Assembly: GCA_019096195.1 (NCBI GenBank)
Contig: JAGTXK010000242.1
Coordinates: 1-64,000, forward strand
Length of the DNA stretch: 64,000 bases
Direction of reading: 5' to 3'
Source of the DNA: Boletus sp. NGJ
Lineage: Eukaryota > Basidiomycota > Agaricomycetes > Boletales > Boletaceae
Shown here: piece by piece, positions 11,891 through 22,100 of the stretch
Layout of the letters: every line of letters begins with the position of its first letter
Position numbering within the stretch: position 1 is the first letter of the stretch
Position numbers and translations under genes: made by a program
Notes under the pieces: generated by a model
Told to the model about the DNA's origin: nothing
Databases searched by the model: none
What the model saw: only the letters and a program-made list of their open reading frames with translations

Positions 11891-13768
11891 TCACCTGTTC
11901 CCCATCACTCTCATCCTCTCCAGTTCTCGATACTGTCCTTCTATTACCTCTGGAGGTAGCCTCTCACCTATATCAGGATCTTCTTCAAGTGGGATATGTG
12001 TTGAGGCAAGGAGGAGCTTGGTGATGTTTTCGGCGTTGAGAAGCCCTCTTCCTCGGTGGAAACTGACGACATTGAGCATACGCTATCAACGCCAAACATG
12101 AATGCCCGCAAAAACGACATTGTCGAACGACGACTTGCCCTGCTACGATCCCGTTGGGTCATTCGATCACGGAAATCGTGGAGTGGCTTGATGGCTTTTC
12201 TGTCATCGCCCATCTGCAGTATGTGAATGCGGAACATGTGTGCGGGGATAGATTTCTCGTTGAGCTTATGACAAAAGCGGATCATGGCGTCGAAAAGCTC
12301 TTGAGTATCAGCTAGTGGGTCCCACTGGTCAGGTCTGTCTCGGTCTTGATACCAAGGATAGATTACTCACTCGCGATACCGTCCGTGACGATCAGGAGGA
12401 CGACAGGTCTCGGAGTGGACGCTTCATAGATCAGTGGAAGGCCTTCTTCGAACACCTCTGCCACCTTTGCGGCCATCACCTTGTCGCCTGGACATCATGT
12501 CAACGTTACCAGCAATGACGGCGTCAGCTGAGCTCGAACTAACCTCCCCAAGTGGTGACGGAATTGAAGACACACTCGAATTCCTCTCTAGTCTGAAATC
12601 GATGACTCGAGTCATCATGTCAGAGTTTCGATCAAGACCTTACCTTGATACAGGGACGAGCTTCCGCGTGATGTAGAAATCTGACATTCAGTCCGTCCCA
12701 TTTGTCGTCTGAAGACAGTATATTGATAATCCCTGTGAGAGCCGCTCGTGTTTGTGACCATGAGGATTGCATCTAAAGCGTATCCGCAGCCAATGAGCCT
12801 CACGAAGGTACTCAATAACGAACACAGCTCACGGAAGGAGTGTCGTCGATCAAGGTAAAGCACTTGGACTGACTGAAGCCTCACATCAATGCGTACTCGC
12901 ACAGGTTCGCAACGAAAACGTACGCCAAGTACTTGAGTTGGACGTTTTCGCGAGGGTTGGGGGAGGCGGGGCGTGGCTGTTTAGGTACCTCAACCCAGCC
13001 GCCTGTCGGGCTCTCCATACGCGGCGGTGGGTCATTCTGTCGCTCTTTGCCTCCCGTCTCCTTGGGTGCTGTTCTGTTGAAGAGGAATGATATAAGGCGC
13101 ATATGGGCGGTAGTGGAAAGAGGAGCTCACGCGGGTTGGCTATAAAGACTGACAGGGGTTGGGGTTCTCGTTGCCGACACGCTGTCACTGCGGACGGGCA
13201 ACCTCGGGGTTGTTCCCACTGCCCCGGCGGCTGGCGTGAGCGATTGTGGAGACTCCAGCTGGAATCGCAAGGTCGAGGCACACGTCAACACTTCATACTC
13301 AAAGACCTTTGACGACACGTCAGTCGCATCGTGCATATCGCCAGGCGAATTCGCGAGATGTTGCACGTACGGCGCGGCTCCGACCATACCTGTCTCGAAG
13401 CTGTGCACCTTCGCTAGACGAGTAGCTCGTCGTGCCAACGTCTGTGTGACAAGATTATTAGTATATTACAAGCGCATGCGGACACTGCCAGAGACAACCC
13501 ACGCATTTCACCCTGCGGAATATGACATGCATCAGCGTTCCGTTGAGAGCGTCATCCACGAAATGAATTACCCCTAATAAACCCCGAGCGATGTATAACT
13601 GGCCGTTGGGCGCTCCGTGAAGCGGGACTGCGTGCGGAGGGATGTCGTTACCTTTCGTTGGGATCTGTGGACGGGTCGTGTAGATGGACAAGAGAAAGGT
13701 TCGGAGTTGGGGCTTACCCATGCCAGGGGCCGTACCGCATCGTGGTGGACGACTTCGGAGTGGTACAT
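11891..13768 (-). CDS. von Willebrand factor A domain protein with DM9-like N-terminal part
   Basis: Many small exons on the minus strand (at least 11), joined by introns of about 44-70 nt. The vWA domain is clear: the MIDAS start FTLIDDTPSM comes from two exons across a 60-nt intron, followed by SSWSQTRAALTGIINIL, DGLNVRFLHHAEARP, GDKVMAAKVAEVFEEG, PRPVVLLIVTDGIA and LFDAMIRFCHKLNE. The C-terminus includes GRGLLNAENITKLLLAS. Upstream exons (13768 to about 13130) read like a degenerate DM9/DUF3421 repeat pair: DIPPHAVPLHGAPNGQLYIARG and FEYEVLTCASTLRF. That part is tentative. A Pro-rich linker joins the two halves. vWA domains bind protein partners or metal; the role here is unknown. The 5' end and the last intron (around 12080-12170) are not resolved. 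The gene lies next to the HET region, a setting common for accessory genes. Confidence 0.7.
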
Positions 13769-14164
13769 ACGTACTGGTCACGGGAATGAATCTAGCGATT
13801 GTAGTAATGACGGAGTACTTGAGGCTGGCAGACTCGGGCTGAACAAGGTCGGATTCAAAAGAGAGAGGACGAGTTCAACCCGTTTTAATATGATGACACC
13901 AGGTCTTAGAGGGCAAGTGATCTAGAATGCTGAATGTTGTTGCAACCCTCGGAATGATCAAGACGATCTCAAATTCTGGAGCCTGACTTCGTTTCGAGGT
14001 TGTTTGTGCTCGTTCCTTCAGGTTGGAGGTTCGTCTGTGAGAGCCGCTCCCGTGGCTGCTTCAATTTGGAGGCCACTTGACCGTGACACCCTCGACCCTT
14101 GCACTAGCGCATGGACCAGCCACAAACGGCAACGAGACTCCAAAAGCGTAGGAATTTGGTTCGG

Positions 14165-14240
14165 GGATAGTTTTCATCCGATTGATCGTACTGATTGTGG
14201 CAGGGGGTAGTGACCACACGGCACGAGGCGCAGACATGTT
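14165..14240 (+). repeat. Copy A of duplicated HET leader sequence
   Basis: About 75 bases, starting at TCCGATTGATCGTACTGAT, match copy B at about 15958-16040 with scattered differences. Shared words include GATTGATCGTACTGAT, AGTGACCACA and CACGAGGCGC. Copy B lies upstream of the intact HET gene; copy A lies upstream of the decayed HET fragment. This suggests a duplicated block. Confidence 0.65.
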
Positions 14241-14299
14241 GCCTGCTAGCCCTGTGACAATCTTCTAGAAACGAGCTTATCCACATCAAACTCCCCGAA

Positions 14300-14550
14300 G
14301 CCTAGGCGAGACGATGGCTCTTCGCTGGACCTATCCTCGAGCCATCAGGGATCGTCTGGCTTCTCAAAGTGAGAAGAGATCATCACGAAGTTCGAAGCTG
14401 TTGACCGAGAAGCTGGAAGCCTTGCTACCCTAAATCGACCCGGAATGCCCATCCCAACGTCCGCTTCTCTACCCTTCATCGCCGAGTACTTGGCGGTCGC
14501 CGCATTCTCAAGCTCTTCATGCATCCAAAAAGTGACATCAGCGATCTACG
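14300..14550 (+). pseudogene. Decayed fragment of a HET-domain gene
   Basis: Nucleotide-level similarity to the intact HET gene at about 16540-16715: both share runs such as GAATGCCCATCCCA(A/G)CGTCCG and TTCATCGCCGAGTACTTGGC. They also share the order of AAGTGAGAAG-, GAAGCTG- and CCTTGCT-containing segments. The copy has an in-frame stop (TAA at about 14430) just before the shared CGACCCGGAATGCCC stretch, and the HET similarity fades after about 14520. It is a host gene relic, probably from a tandem duplication. Confidence 0.7.
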
Positions 14551-15957
14551 CATCTGGCGTGAAATACTTGGCATTGTATCAACCTATATACATACCTTGC
14601 TTGTCGGATTTCTGGCATGCCATAACGTCCCAACCCAGTCGGTGACGGAGATTACTGCAGTTGCACGGATTCATGAACGGGGCCAAGTAGTATGATAATT
14701 TGACCACTTTGTTATAATGAACGGTTTTAATGCGAGGTTTCTCCCGGCTATAGCATCAGTTCCATCCCGAGTACCAGTCCAGGAGACGTTACTTGCGCGC
14801 TGCCATGGCGTCGAGCTACAGTACTATATCGAGTAGGCAGATGATGAAATGGAAGGAAAACGCGTCGGACCGGCCCTGCGGACGTTGTGGCTTGAGTCGG
14901 TTGTGGCCCTCGCAAACACGGCTGTCTAGTAAATTCGGCACCCTCTCCGTTTTCCTCCACCGGTGACGAGTCTTTGAACGATGACCTCGTAAATTGGTGT
15001 CGGGCCTGGCGCTTGGCAACGCTATGATCATCGAAAAGCCGTCGCGGTGCACACACAATTTCGGGATCACCACCGCCAGATCCAAAGCCGCTTCACCCAG
15101 CTACCGGTCGAAGCACGTCTGGGCTCTTCTTGGTTCTAGGAGCTCGTTGCTGACTCAACCTGCAAGGACCTCATGTCCGACCTAGGTACTCATCCACGGC
15201 CTCTGCGCGTCCACACCCCCCCCCCCACTTGCCTTACTGCTCAACTGCCTCGCCAAGGTCGGTGAGTTTAAATACAAGGTGTCAACATGGTCATCGTCCC
15301 TTGCGACTAACAGTGTCCTTTGATCATACAGTACTTGGTAGAGGTCTGAAAAACGATTCACGCCAAGATATGATGCCAGAGGAAAAAGGAAATCCGTGCG
15401 AATACGAAATAGCCAGCAAGGCATCATAAGAACACCTTGGACGTGTTCTTGCCCCCATGTTCAGGCTCGCGCCTTCCCAGGTGTCGTGTTTAGGGTGGTG
15501 CCCTCCAAGGGTGGTATGCGGACGAATGGCTCGATGATCGTACCTATTCCTGCGTTGTAGGGTCATTCTAAGCACATGGCCATCGTGTTATCGAGAGGCT
15601 GCCACACGCATTTCGCCTTGCGGAACTCGTCCATGGAGATCGTCGTCGGTGAACGGGGATTAAACCGCCAACCCGACCGCCGCCCTTCCAGGTGAACTCC
15701 CATTGGAAGGAGTGGGCAAAACCAGAACAAAGACCTGCAAGGCATGAGGCCTTGAGGGGTCAGCCGAGCTACCAGGACCCTTTCGGGCACCCACCAGGGT
15801 CTTCTCGTTCCCATGTAGTGCCACTCAGCGTGGGTCCTCTCCTATCCATTCTGCGACAGCGATACTTGTCACCAGATCCTGTGGCACGAGGACTCATTGC
15901 TCGTCCCGCCAAGTCACAACGAGGCTGAAAAAAAAAAACTGGAAATCACCACGAGGT

Positions 15958-16040
15958 AAACTTTATCTGATTGATCGTACTGATAGTGACGAGGCGAGTG
16001 ACCACATGACACGAGGCGCCGGCGTGACCGTGTTGTTCGC
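15958..16040 (+). repeat. Copy B of duplicated HET leader sequence
   Basis: Partner of copy A at 14165-14240. It lies about 300 bases upstream of the chosen HET start and may be promoter or 5' leader of the intact gene. Confidence 0.6.
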
Positions 16041-16348
16041 TAGCGAGTGGCATGCTTATTGGAAAGGGTGGATACGAAATCGACCCTTGCCTCGCATTCT
16101 CGCCGTCCGCGCTCTTCGAGGGTGCGAATGCTTTGCAGCCCTGAGGCCTGAGGGTTCGAGACCTCCATTATCTAAATATCGTCGTCAGGCTTCCGATGCT
16201 ACCCTGGCTCCTTGTTCGCTTCCTGTCGTACGGTGAGTTTCGAACTTCGTCCTCCTAGTACACTTGCCAACGCACCTTCCAGAGTTCAACGTTCAACTCT
16301 GTAAACATCAGACGTAGCGACACTACGGTCCCCGGACCCCCGTGAGCC

Positions 16349-18640
16349 ATGCAGGTAAGTCGACCTGTCCATGCCTCTCTCGTTGTCAATCAATCCACGG
16401 AACTTACACGTATGCGATATCAGCCAGACAATCGGGATTTCGCAGCGGACGTCAGAAGTCACGTCGATGTTTTTCTCATCCCAAAGTACACGAAGAACAT
16501 GCCGTTCAGACTCGTAGACACATATACCGGCCTCATCCTCGAACAATCAGATATCGTCTCGCTCCTTAAAATGAGAAGCGATTATAATGCCAAACTCGAG
16601 GCTGTTGTCTGGGAAGCTGAACACCTTGCTGCCCCAATTGACCCAGAATGCCCATCCCAGCGTCCGAAGCTCGATCATCTTGATTCCTTCATCGCCGAGT
16701 ACTTGGCATACGCCATGTTCTCCCACCGTTGGCGAGGTCGAGAGCCCACCTTCGACGATGTCAGAAAGGCGACCCACGGCATCTATTCCATGGATGATAA
16801 AGATCTAGTAGAAGAATTCACACAAGTTTTTCACCTCCCGAAAGACCAGGTTAGCGATCTCCCGTCTGGCATAGAAAAGCTTCAAGAATTTTGCTGCCTG
16901 GCAGCGAAATGTGGATTTCGCTGGGCGTGGACCGACACGTGTTGCATCAATAAGAAGGACTATGCCGAGACTTCAGAATCCATCAACTGCATGTTCCTTT
17001 GGTATCGCTCCAGTGATCTGACGATCGTTTACCTCGATGATGTCGATGAAGTCAAAGAAGGCCGTTTACCGGCTGTGGACGATGAAGATGGTAGTCGGTG
17101 GTTTGAAGATCCTGAGGTCAGGAAACCTCTCCCCCCTCCCGATCCATTAGTACCGACATCCTCCGACGCCTACATCGAGACTCTCCAGACTAAACCATAC
17201 CTTTCTCTCCATGCCCGCCTTCGCAATGGAACTTCTCCCCAACTCCGATCTGTGCAGCCGGATTCCCAAGTCGAGACACCGCACTTGCAAACCCACCTCA
17301 TTGATAATTTTCCAAGCGGTGAGGATTGCAAACTCATGGGTAAATACCGCAAGCTACCGATTTGGGTCACAAGGGGCTGGACATTGCAGGAGATGATCGC
17401 GTCCAAACGTCTTCGATTTTACAGCAAACGGTGGACCTTGCTAGAGGAAGCCGAAGACTTTGACACTGACGAAGAAGAGGGAAAGATTTCCATCTCTTCG
17501 TTCAGGTATAGAGCTCGGCTTGTAGATCATCGCGCCAACGACATCTGGAAAGATGCGCTAGTGAACACCACCGGTGTTCCTGTGGAAGATTTAGTCAACT
17601 TCAAGGTTGGGACGAGGGATATTAGGTCGAGATTGCTATGGGCGGCGAGAAGGACGACGACGAAAGTGGAAGACATGGCATACTGTCTCCTTGGTATTTT
17701 CGACATCAGCTTGCCAGCTATGTATGGGGAAGGGCCTCGTGCATTCTTCCGTTTGCAAGAAGAGCTCATGAAACGCACTGGCGATGTGTCGCTCTTCGAC
17801 TGGTCCGGACGCAGTTCTTCTGTCAACACTTTCCTCGCGTCTGGTCCAGAATGTTACATGATACCCAATCTCCCTGACCCCGCCCTCGATGATTCGACCG
17901 ACTCGATATTCTGGATGATCATGGACCTCTTTTGTGCGATATTTCAGACCGTGTGGAGCGGTGTCAAGGCTGCGCTGAGCGAAGCAACGGTTTGGATCAA
18001 GAATATTATGAAGTCACCGCCACCTGGCCACGCCCTCGTCAACGGAGAGCTGAATGTCTCTCTGTTCGAGCACCGAGTCAGATGCTGCGAGCGTCTGGAA
18101 AATCCTACATCGAACGACACCTATCACCATTACAAACTGGAGGTCGATGGCCTCGTTCCCACTACGGTCACCTTCGCGTCGCATGCGTCCGGTTTGATGA
18201 ACAACCCGACACAATACTACTTGTGCCGCGCATGGAATCGGCACACCCAGAAAGTGTTCCACATCTTTCTCGAGCTCGTAGAGTATGTTTTAAAGGACAC
18301 CTGGAAGGAGTTCTGGAGCAGCGACGGCGACAGCGAACCAGAATCCTGGAAGCGTAAGTGGAGGCTTAATCATATGGAACGGATCACTGACTGTCCCAAA
18401 GCGATCACCAAAGACGAGGCGGAGAACGACCCAGAATCAAAGCTGCGAGAAGACATGCAGATGAAGCGGAAGGAAGTGTTCAGATTCTTCAAATGTGCAT
18501 TTCCGGTGTACCTGGTACACGTCCGGGACGGGACACGGGATCAGGGTGAACACGGTCAACCGGGTGGTATCAGATTATTCAAAGTTCGACTTTACTATGC
18601 CTGTGGTTACGCAGTTGATTCTGTAAATATGAGGCAGTGA
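16349..18640 (+). CDS. HET-domain (heterokaryon incompatibility-like) protein
   Basis: Single exon, 763 aa. HET domains act in fungal non-self recognition and can trigger cell death when incompatible hyphae fuse; many HET genes have no known partner. Signature blocks are present: YAMFSHRW (about residue 121), FRWAWTDTCCINKKD then NCMFLWYRSSDLTIVYLDD, and WVTRGWTLQEMIASKRLRFY. Later comes the block found after many HET domains, DMAYCLLGIFDISLPAMYGEG, with FFRLQEELMKRTGDVSLFDW. The C-terminal 250 residues have no known domain and include a hydrophobic stretch near residue 525 (IFWMIMDLFCAIFQTVW) that might be a helix or membrane segment. The start at 16349 gives the longest frame. An internal Met at about 16500 (MPFRLVDTYTG) fits the usual HET N-terminus better and may be the true start. 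Decayed copies lie on both sides. Confidence 0.9.
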   Translation: MQVSRPVHASLVVNQSTELTRMRYQPDNRDFAADVRSHVDVFLIPKYTKNMPFRLVDTYTGLILEQSDIVSLLKMRSDYNAKLEAVVWEAEHLAAPIDPECPSQRPKLDHLDSFIAEYLAYAMFSHRWRGREPTFDDVRKATHGIYSMDDKDLVEEFTQVFHLPKDQVSDLPSGIEKLQEFCCLAAKCGFRWAWTDTCCINKKDYAETSESINCMFLWYRSSDLTIVYLDDVDEVKEGRLPAVDDEDGSRWFEDPEVRKPLPPPDPLVPTSSDAYIETLQTKPYLSLHARLRNGTSPQLRSVQPDSQVETPHLQTHLIDNFPSGEDCKLMGKYRKLPIWVTRGWTLQEMIASKRLRFYSKRWTLLEEAEDFDTDEEEGKISISSFRYRARLVDHRANDIWKDALVNTTGVPVEDLVNFKVGTRDIRSRLLWAARRTTTKVEDMAYCLLGIFDISLPAMYGEGPRAFFRLQEELMKRTGDVSLFDWSGRSSSVNTFLASGPECYMIPNLPDPALDDSTDSIFWMIMDLFCAIFQTVWSGVKAALSEATVWIKNIMKSPPPGHALVNGELNVSLFEHRVRCCERLENPTSNDTYHHYKLEVDGLVPTTVTFASHASGLMNNPTQYYLCRAWNRHTQKVFHIFLELVEYVLKDTWKEFWSSDGDSEPESWKRKWRLNHMERITDCPKAITKDEAENDPESKLREDMQMKRKEVFRFFKCAFPVYLVHVRDGTRDQGEHGQPGGIRLFKVRLYYACGYAVDSVNMRQ

Positions 18641-18669
18641 GCGGTGAGTTCACATAGAATCTCTTGCTT

Positions 18670-18830
18670 CCAAACGCTACACGCGTACTATCATTACAAA
18701 CTGGCGGTCAATTTGAAGGTCCATCACGGTCGTCTTCGAGTTACATGCTTCTGACTGGATGGACAATCCGGCATGATACAGTTACTAGGACTAGCTCATA
18801 GTACTTAATGCATACGATCGCGAGTGCGAC
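18670..18830 (+). pseudogene. Second HET relic (C-terminal fragment)
   Basis: About 110 bases resemble the intact HET gene at about 18120-18235: TATCATTACAAACTGGCGGTC versus the equivalent stretch there. The ACGGTC and ATGGACAATCC-like words follow in the same order. The fragment starts only 50 bases after the HET stop codon, so it is a leftover of a tandem copy. It has no usable frame. Confidence 0.6.
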
Positions 18831-19692
18831 CACGAAACAACTTGGGTGACAGGAAGTGTTTATACATGTGCATGTATGAGTAGTAATTATGTGTGTGCGG
18901 AATTCCGAGTCATGACCTTCTTGATACCACCCTGTGAGGTAAGAACTGCAGTGTACTCTTCAGGAATCAGCATGACATCTGGGGGAACCATTCAGAATGC
19001 TGTAGAGTCGTGATTGATTATCCAGGTGCGAACATTGACCGTCTCAATCTCACAACTTGAACCATAGCAAATGCTGAGGCGGACAAACCATTATCAAATA
19101 ATTTACTCCTAGTACATCCGTTTCCCTCCCACCCTTTTTTTTCACGTTTGGGGTTCCTTGCGACGCATACTCGTAGTTTGGGCTTTGGCGCTAGTTTCCC
19201 CGTTAACCATTTGTGTCTTGTTGTGCCGGCCGTTACCTCACAATGTCACAAGAGTCACACCCCGTGACCACTTTCCTTGTCAAATTTAGGTTCACCGTGG
19301 TAAGTACATACTAATCATGTTACAGCCTACCATGTGCTCTTGGCACTGAGAAAGTTTGATCGCAATCTGTCAACGAGAATTGACTCATCTCGTCACAAAC
19401 TGTCAAAACCCCAATATGTACGTTTCAAATTTTTTATTCGACGTGGACAATACAGTATTACAATGCGGATTAACTACAGCTCACGTAGTAGCACTGCAGA
19501 AGCTTCAAGGTTTCCATGTCTGTTTGGGATCCTTTGAGAACCCGCAGTGGGTTGTAATTATATATTACGCCGATGTGAGTGCTATCCGACATTCCCACCT
19601 CTCCTTCTCTCCCTCTATGATTTCTTCAACCGTTTTATAATTGGGCTGGTCCATGTTGTTTCCCCTCGTGCGCAGCAGTCTCGTCTTTCACC
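18831..19692. other. Intergenic upstream of aspartic protease 1
   Basis: A+T-rich with a few short open frames and no domain. A TATATA-like stretch at about 19559-19565 lies 130 bases before the protease start and could be part of its promoter. Confidence 0.45.
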
Positions 19693-21581
19693 ATGTTGAC
19701 GCGTACTATATGGCTTGGGTTACTTATTCTGCTCTATCTTTCAGTCGAGGTACTCGGCGTGCCTCAGCCTGTCGTCTCGACTGCTGGACAGTCTATTGAT
19801 CTAAGACGGCGATCTCGATCCGTGCGCAACGCAACGGAGTGGGCTCAATGGGCAGAAATCCAGCGAGACACTGTCATTGCAAAGTATGGAACGCAGCCAA
19901 ATGAAAAGAGGTCAGCGGGGGAAAACCTGTAGGTTTCTCGACCAACTCTTGGCTTTACAAGTTGCTGACGTGGCACTCAGTCTTGTGAATCAAAACTGTG
20001 ACGTTGGGTAAGAATAATTGGTGGGGTGCAAGCTGATCTCACCTCGCTCCTTCAGTTATTATGGTTCATTAGCCATTGGTACACCACCGTTTCCTTTCGA
20101 CGTCCTTTTGGACACTGGCTCTTCGTACGTTGTGGGAAACGCGAGGTACACCCGCATACTTAGCAACTCGACTTTAGGGACCTCTGGATCGCGTCGTCAA
20201 CCTGTGAGTTAACGTGTGCGGGAACTGGAAATTTCGATTCTGCAAAGTCTTCGACATTTAAGAGTCTCGAGCATAATTTCGAGATCACTTATGGCAGTGG
20301 TAAAGCAATAGGCACACTCGCTGAAGATGTCGTGCAGATGGCTGGATTCAGCGTAATGAACCAGCAATTTGGTACGTTTTTGTTCTCCTTCATGGAGGCT
20401 GTGACGACATTCAACCGCTTTCCAGGCTCTGTAACCTCAACGTCATCTAATTTCTTGCGGAACCCCATCACAGGCTTGATCGGTCTTGCATGGCAATCAC
20501 TGTCATCTTCGGGTGCAATGCCATTTTGGCAGGCACTTGCTGGTGGGGGTTCCTGGGATTCGCCGTTGATGGCAGTCCAACTTACCCGGTACGTCGGGAT
20601 ATCGTCATTGGCACGCGCCCAGACTAACCTGTTTGAATCCAAGTTACATCAATGATACGCTTGCCGGCGACTTGGAGCCCGGAGGGTCGCTGACCATGGG
20701 TAGGGCAATTTGGACATTAAGAGACCCTCCACTTACCTTTCAGTACGCAGGTTATGTCAATGAAAGTTTATATACGGGCAACATTGACTATCAAAACATC
20801 CCAAACGGCCAAGTTTCGTACTGGGTGCAAGAGATTACGTGTAAGTCAAACGACATGCAATCCCAAAGCGGTTGTTCTCATGTGACCTTTGTTCGGTAGC
20901 AATGACTGTGCAAGGAAAGTCCGTATCCTTGCCTCATGGTTCTGCATCCTATGCTACAATCGACACTGGTACAACACTTGTGGCTGGCCCCGCCTCGGGT
21001 ATAGCAGCCATTTATGCTCAGATTCCTGACTCGTCTCCCGGGACTGGTCAATGGGAAGGGTATTATAGCTACCGTAGGTTCCTATCCTCGCTTCCACAGT
21101 ACATAAAGATTGATAATCATTATAGCATGCACTAGCGAGGTCACTGTGGAGATATCGTTCGGTGGACCTCTCTGGGCGATCAGCCCCGCGGACTTTCAGT
21201 TTCAACCAATCGATTCTTCTAATTATTGCTACGGTGCATTCTATTCTATCCCTACCTCATCCAGCACGCCGCAGTGGATCATCGGCGATACATTCTTGGT
21301 AAGTGCTTCCACTCCTAATTCATCTCCCATGAACTGATGTGAATATGATCCCTGAGAAAAACGTGTATGCCGTCTTCCGATATAACCCACCCTCTGTGGG
21401 GTTCGCGGCGCTGTCCGAAACAGCACTTGCGATGAATGGCGTTAATGCCGATATTCCCACCGCGACACTCGGAGCTAGTGCTGCTTCCGTCACTGCCAAC
21501 GCTGCCTCGACGACGACATGCACCTCCAGTACCGCAACGTTGTTCATTTGTGCATTGCTCTCCTTTGTGATGTTCTCATAG
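19693..21581 (+). CDS. Secreted A1-family aspartic protease, likely GPI-anchored (copy 1)
   Basis: Pepsin-like (A1) endoprotease acting outside the cell. Ten exons: 19693-19928, 19981-20007, 20056-20124, 20178-20371, 20426-20588, 20644-20699, 20751-20840, 20900-21073, 21126-21298, 21357-21581. They sum to 469 codons. A signal peptide (LGLLILLYLSVEVLG) is followed by a propeptide ending near NEKRSAGEN. The first catalytic Asp is in VLLDTGSSDLW (about residue 107); the second is in ATIDTGTT (about residue 299). The flap Tyr is in ITYGSG. The last 25 residues are hydrophobic after a Ser/Thr-rich stretch (STATLFICALLSFVMFS), the pattern of a GPI-anchor signal. A paralogue follows 519 bases downstream in the same direction. 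The small exon 2 of 27 nt is typical of this family's gene structure here. Confidence 0.93.
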
Positions 21582-22100
21582 GCGGATGATTTCAAGGACT
21601 TTTAGATGACAAGGATACATACATAGTAAACTCGGGGCCTCGGGCTGTAGTGATTTTTTCCCTCAAGGCTCAAACCCACTCGTATTTAATTGCATAGTAT
21701 GGACTACGTATATTCAGTCTAGGAGTAGCCAGCAGCTACAGAAGGGGTTATTTAATGTGCGAGGACAAGCTCGTCGAGCTGTCCGGTAACTTAGACCGCA
21801 GCAGCAATGTGCTTAGCTGTCCGACCCTGCGGGGAGGTGAATTATCCGACGTCCGCACTTGTAATAGGCTGCGCATTAAAAACAATGCTGCGCGCACCGA
21901 GATCCGCAGCACCCCGCAAATGCTGAGTATTTCTAGGGAGCCGAGACTCGCCCCTCCGTTCCTGACTTTTACCACTTCTTCTCTCTCTTCCTTGCAATAA
22001 CCCGTACCCTAGCATTGCAGTTGCGGCTCGGGGGCACGTTTCACTCGACTTGGAGAGAGCTTGACGCTTGACGTGCGGTCCCCAGTCCACTTGGTCGGAA
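21582..22100. other. Intergenic between the two proteases
   Basis: No gene seen. It holds the 3' end of copy 1 and the promoter of copy 2; no clear TATA box is near the second start. Confidence 0.5.

Larger units (their letters stand above)
13769..16348. other. Gene-relic region upstream of the HET gene
   Basis: No intact gene. It holds a decayed HET fragment (about 14300-14550), a copied 80-base leader (14165-14240 and 15958-16040) and a minus-strand stretch near 15590-15640. That stretch resembles the vWA gene's 5' exons around 13490-13520 (shared CCACACGCATTTCGCC-like words). Reading frames are short and broken. C-runs occur near 15215-15230. Confidence 0.55.

Noticed and set aside
16135-16175. 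TTCGAGAC-containing stretch as a tRNA T-arm
   Set aside because: No matching acceptor or anticodon stem around it. I found no convincing tRNA elsewhere either, though I could not run a tRNA scan.
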